Shown here: one piece after another, positions 58,917 to 61,626 of the stretch
Position numbering within the stretch: position 1 is the stretch's first letter
How the letters are laid out: every line of letters starts with the position of its first letter
Notes under the pieces: generated by a model
The model's database searches: none
The model's input: only the letters and a program-made list of their open reading frames with translations
Told to the model about the DNA's origin: nothing
Translations under genes and position numbers: made by a program
Source of the DNA: Rhodocyclaceae bacterium
GTDB lineage: Bacteria; Pseudomonadota; Gammaproteobacteria; Burkholderiales; Rhodocyclaceae
DNA: 61,626 bases
Reading direction: 5' to 3'
NCBI GenBank assembly: GCA_026417115.1
Contig: JAOADW010000029.1
Span: 1-61,626 of the forward strand

Positions 58917-59436
58917 ATGAACGCGCCTCTGGCCGCCGACTGGAAAAACGCCTTCGAAGAGATCGTCGCCGCGCTGCCCGACTGCGCGCAGCGCATCTAT
59001 GGCGATCGGCTGAAGGCGCTCGTGCTTTTCGGCTCGGTGGCGCGCGGAACGCAGCGCCCGGATTCCGACATCGATCTTTTGCTCGTGTGCGAGCCCCTGC
59101 CGCCGCGCAGACTCTTGCGCATCATCGAATTCGAGCAGCTCGAAGCGGCGCTGAGCCCATGCCTGGAGGCCGCCCGCCGCCGCGGCGTCTACACCGCCCT
59201 CTCGCCCATCCTCCGCACGCCAGCCGAGCTCCAAGCGGGCGGCTTCGTGTTGCTCGACATCCCCGCAGAGGGGCGTTTCCTCTACGATCGGGAAGGCCTC
59301 GCGCGCGCCTTTTTTCGCGCGCCTGGCGGCATGGCTCGCCGCACAGGGCGCGCAGCGCCGCCAGATATCCGGCTCGTCCTATTGGGTGCTCAAACCCGAT
59401 GCGCGCGCCGGCGATCCCATCGCCCTCGCGCCATGA
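58917..59436 (+). pseudogene. MNT-type nucleotidyltransferase, frameshifted at a T6 run
   Basis: The N-terminal part has VLFGSVARGTQRPDSDIDLLLV, the minimal nucleotidyltransferase signature (GS..., D51, D53). After residue 132 the frame leaves the family: the expected continuation (ARLAAWLAAQGA, SSYWVLKPDARAGDPIALAP, stop at 59434-59436) is in another frame and is recovered by removing one T from TTTTTT at 59310-59315. The repaired protein of about 172 aa would end in an ATGA overlap with the HEPN gene, as in MntA-HepT pairs. Unrepaired, the frame fuses to the HEPN protein. It may be a real mutation, an assembly error, or slippage. Confidence 0.75.
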
Positions 59437-59870
59437 CCACCGACGAGCGCGCGCGCGATTATTTCCGCCGCGCACACGTGCGCCGTGCAGCGCTCGATCT
59501 CTTCTTGCGCGCCGGAGAATATGCCGACGTAGTGCGCGAGGCGCAAGAGCTCGTCGAGCTCGCGCTCAAAGGCATGCGGCGCTGGGCCGGCATCGATCCT
59601 CCGCGTTGGCACGACGTCGGCGCCGTGCTTCTGGAGCATTGTCAGCGTTTCCCTGCTGCGCTCCAGGCGCAATTGCCAACCTTGGCGCGGCTTTCCGCAA
59701 GGCTGCGCAAAGAGCGCGAAATTGCTTTTTACGGCGAGATCGATCTCGTGCCCGGCAAGACCTATGGGCGCGAGGACGCCCTTGCCGCCCTCGAAGCCGC
59801 CGATAGCGTTCTGGCTGCGCTCGAGCATTGCTCAGAGCATGCGTCTGCTCCTCATGCACGAACCCCCTGA
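59433..59870 (+). CDS. HEPN-domain protein (HepT-like partner of the nucleotidyltransferase)
   Basis: The 145-aa helical product (MTTDERARDYFRRAHVRRAALDLFL, VVREAQELVELALKGMRRW, PPRWHDVGAVLLEHCQRF) matches HEPN-domain proteins that pair with minimal nucleotidyltransferases. In MNT/HEPN toxin-antitoxin systems HEPN is an RNase and MNT inactivates it by AMPylation. The canonical Rx4-6H is not clearly present, so nuclease activity is uncertain. Its ATG overlaps the repaired upstream stop. Confidence 0.75.
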   Translation: MTTDERARDYFRRAHVRRAALDLFLRAGEYADVVREAQELVELALKGMRRWAGIDPPRWHDVGAVLLEHCQRFPAALQAQLPTLARLSARLRKEREIAFYGEIDLVPGKTYGREDALAALEAADSVLAALEHCSEHASAPHARTP

Positions 59871-59964
59871 AGGCGTTCTGCGCTTGCCGCTCCCACCGAT
59901 GCGCCAAGGCTCACGCCCCTCGTTTCTTCCCCGAGGAGGGGTTCGACAAGGTCGCGATCCAACC

Positions 59965-60411
59965 ATGAAAAGACAGCGCGGGGCGTCCGCGTTCGAATTC
60001 GTCGTCGCCACGCTCATCATCGTCGTGCTGGCGGCGGCGCTCCTGTCGCGCTTGATCGAGGTCGCACAAGAGCAGGAGCGGCTCGAAGTGCGTTTGACGC
60101 TGCGCCACATCGAAACGGGCATCAAACTCGCCATCGGCGAAAAACTCATGCGTGGCGAGGATAGCCGCCTTTCCGAGCTCCTCGAAACGAATCCACTCAC
60201 TTTTCTCGCCCATGCGCCGGCAGCACGGGGACAGCCCGCGCGTTGGCGCTACGACGCCGCCCGTCGTGAGCTCATTTATGAGCCACGCCAGCCGCAGGCA
60301 TTCTCGGGACAGACGCGCCTTACCTGGTGTTACCTCGGGCGCCGCGACGAACAAGGTCGCCTCGTGGGCATCGGCTTGGAAGCGCTCAAGTCATGCCCCC
60401 CGCAACCGTAA
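59965..60411 (+). CDS. Pseudopilin-like protein of the pilus cluster
   Basis: The 148-aa product has an N-terminal hydrophobic helix FEFVVATLIIVVLAAALL after KRQRGASA. If cleaved after G6, glutamate E11 falls at +5 as in prepilins, although the +1 residue is alanine. A soluble domain with two cysteines (WCYLG and SCPPQP) follows. Its place before two clear pilin genes suggests a minor pilin like MshB or MshC. Assignment is by context and the N-terminal pattern. Confidence 0.65.
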   Translation: MKRQRGASAFEFVVATLIIVVLAAALLSRLIEVAQEQERLEVRLTLRHIETGIKLAIGEKLMRGEDSRLSELLETNPLTFLAHAPAARGQPARWRYDAARRELIYEPRQPQAFSGQTRLTWCYLGRRDEQGRLVGIGLEALKSCPPQP

Positions 60412-60441
60412 ACTGGTATAAAACGCAAGGGATAGGCTAAA

Positions 60442-60966
60442 ATGTTCATTATGCCCGGCAATCGACCCCCCAGTCGCGGCTTCACGCTCATCGAGCTGAT
60501 CATCGTCATCACCATCGTCGCAATCCTCGCAGCCGTGGCGATGCCGCGCTTGATCGACGCCCAGCGCGATGCCCGCATCGCCAAGGCCAACGCACTCTAT
60601 GGGTCGTTGCGCGCCGCCGCAGCCCTGGCGCGCTCGCGCTGCGAGCTCGATCTCGCAGCCACGGCTAGCACACTTCCCGCCGCCAATTGCCAGGCCTCGC
60701 CTCCCAAAGTCAACATGGACGGCAAGGCCATCGACATCGTCAATCGCTATCCTGCCGCCACTGCGACAGGGATCCTCGCCGCCGCGGACATCCAGCTCGC
60801 CGCCGATGGACTCGTGATCGGCACGGATGCCTGTCCGAGCGGAGCGCTCTGTCTTGACGTGATCGGCGGCACCGTCCCGAACTGCCGTATCATCTACGAG
60901 CCCGCCACGATCACGGGCACACTCATCACGGCGCCCACCATTTCCGTCGTCACAAACGGCTGCTGA
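60442..60966 (+). CDS. Type IV prepilin
   Basis: The 174-aa product has the leader PPSRG then FTLIELIIVITIVAILAAVA, the class III signal with cleavage after glycine and glutamate at +5. The helix runs into MPRLIDAQRDARIAKANALY. The C-terminal domain has paired cysteines (C82, C95, C137, C144, C155 and the last residue). It resembles MSHA-type minor or major pilins. A possible -10 (TAAAAT) lies just upstream. Confidence 0.88.
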   Translation: MFIMPGNRPPSRGFTLIELIIVITIVAILAAVAMPRLIDAQRDARIAKANALYGSLRAAAALARSRCELDLAATASTLPAANCQASPPKVNMDGKAIDIVNRYPAATATGILAAADIQLAADGLVIGTDACPSGALCLDVIGGTVPNCRIIYEPATITGTLITAPTISVVTNGC

Positions 60967-60996
60967 ATCTTTTTCTCACTCAGGAGGACCCTCATC

Positions 60997-61431
60997 ATGC
61001 ATACCCACCACTCCAAAGGCTTTACCCTCATCGAACTCGTCATCGTCATCGTGATTCTCGGCATCCTCGCCGCAACGGCCCTGCCGAAGTTCGTCGATCT
61101 CAAAGGCGATGCGGCTCAAGCGGCTGTCAAGGGCGCCGCCGGCGCGATATCCAGCGCGGCCGCCGTCAACTACGCTGCGGTCGTTGCTGGCAATACAGGC
61201 TCAGTGGCAATTAATAACTCAGCCAACACCTGCTCGGTCGCCATCAATAGCCTGCTGCAAAACGCCGCCGCCGACTTTACCACTGAAAGGGAAGCCTCGG
61301 CAGGCCAATTCAGGTATAAAAATGTTGCGAGTACCGGCAGCTGCGCGGCCGGTAACACGGTTGCCTGCGTCATCACCTCGAATGCCGATACCTCGAAAAC
61401 CGCTACCGCCACGGTCATCTGCACAGGCTGA
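60997..61431 (+). CDS. mshA: MSHA-type major pilin
   Basis: The 144-aa product has the leader MHTHHSKG then [20 protein letters not shown] and the MshA hallmark [22 protein letters not shown] short C-terminal domain rich in N, S, T and A carries four cysteines. CAGGAGGA before the ATG is strong. A terminator follows after 23 bp. It is the likely main fibre subunit for MshE/MshG. Confidence 0.9.
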   Translation: MHTHHSKGFTLIELVIVIVILGILAATALPKFVDLKGDAAQAAVKGAAGAISSAAAVNYAAVVAGNTGSVAINNSANTCSVAINSLLQNAAADFTTEREASAGQFRYKNVASTGSCAAGNTVACVITSNADTSKTATATVICTG

Positions 61432-61454
61432 TTCATCCAAAGCAGAGGGGAACG

Positions 61455-61477
61455 CGGGGCCACAGAGCCCCGTTTTC
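61455..61477 (+). terminator. Rho-independent terminator after the major pilin
   Basis: CGGGGC and GCCCCG form a 6-bp stem around CACAGA, followed by TTTTC. It lies 23 bp after the pilin stop and would give the high-copy pilin its own 3' end. Confidence 0.65.
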
Positions 61478-61488
61478 ATCTGGCCCAC

Positions 61489-61626
61489 ATGGCGGAACAC
61501 GCTAAACGACTCGCTGCCTGGCTGGAGTTGTGGCAGCAGGCGCTACCCAAAGGGATGGGGAGAAAGCCCAAGCCGAGGGATTGGGAAGCGGCAATCGAAT
61601 GCTTCATCGCGGCGCTAAAGGCCGAC
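61489..61626 (+). CDS. Partial open reading frame running off the right edge
   Basis: An ATG at 61489 opens a frame of 46 codons to the last base. It begins MAEHAKRLAAWLELWQQALP and continues with a basic GRKPKPRDWEAAIECF. It has no close ribosome site and no recognisable family. A helical, charged soluble protein is likely if it is real. Confidence 0.4.
   Translation, partial: MAEHAKRLAAWLELWQQALPKGMGRKPKPRDWEAAIECFIAALKAD

Overview
The window reads as chromosome of a thermophilic, sulfur-oxidising, probably autotrophic betaproteobacterium, most likely Hydrogenophilaceae-like (Hydrogenophilus/Tepidiphilus). This is an inference from three things. It has a thiosulfate-oxidising sox cluster. 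It has an archaeal-type bifunctional fructose-1,6-bisphosphate aldolase/phosphatase. It has typical betaproteobacterial neighbourhoods (rhodanese-grxC-secB-gpsA-trmL, glyA-nrdR-ribD, mshE-mshG-pilins). The DNA is GC-rich and tightly packed with many 4-bp ATGA gene overlaps. I saw no rRNA, tRNA, CRISPR array or intact insertion sequence.

Layout. 1-3410: end of soxZ, then soxA, soxX, soxB. 3541-9162: a metallo-beta-lactamase-fold hydrolase, dnaE, a small membrane protein and an acidic protein with an internal duplication. 9153-14278 (minus): a five-gene unit, acetyl-CoA synthetase then 2-oxoacid dehydrogenase E1alpha, E1beta, E2 and an acyl carrier protein. 14364-18092: pncA, pncB, the bifunctional aldolase/phosphatase and a protein-isoaspartate methyltransferase. 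18188-21532: a phosphoribosyltransferase, alanine dehydrogenase, a vapBC module between two 117-bp direct repeats, and a DUF1810 gene. 21903-28667: acylphosphatase, metG, a cysteine-cluster protein, apbC, dcd and a basic amino acid decarboxylase.

28643-38681 (minus): yjgA, mogA, thyA, a DUF2934 protein, glgC, glgP, pgi, glgA and folA, so a glycogen cluster sits between thyA and folA. 38680-44072: pmbA and a TRAP transporter whose binding-protein gene converges on its two membrane genes across about 500 bp of non-coding DNA. 44213-47747: a histidine phosphatase, glyA, nrdR and ribD. 47731-52333 (minus): gpmA, envC, ctpA, a hypothetical gene and moeB. 52458-55901: an ArsR-family regulator, rhodanese, glutaredoxin, secB, an SH3 protein, gpsA and trmL (minus). 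55950-61431: a MSHA-type pilus cluster interrupted by a nucleotidyltransferase/HEPN pair whose first gene has a frameshift in a run of six T. A partial ORF runs off the right edge.

Together the genes describe periplasmic sulfur oxidation, gluconeogenic flow through FBPA/P and Pgi into ADP-glucose and glycogen, NAD salvage, and a possible sulfur-species-sensing regulator beside a membrane rhodanese. Best candidates for something unusual are the acs/E1/E2/ACP operon, the repeat-flanked vapBC cassette at the 3' end of ald, the frameshifted MNT-HEPN pair inside the pilus cluster, and the duplicated-domain acidic protein.
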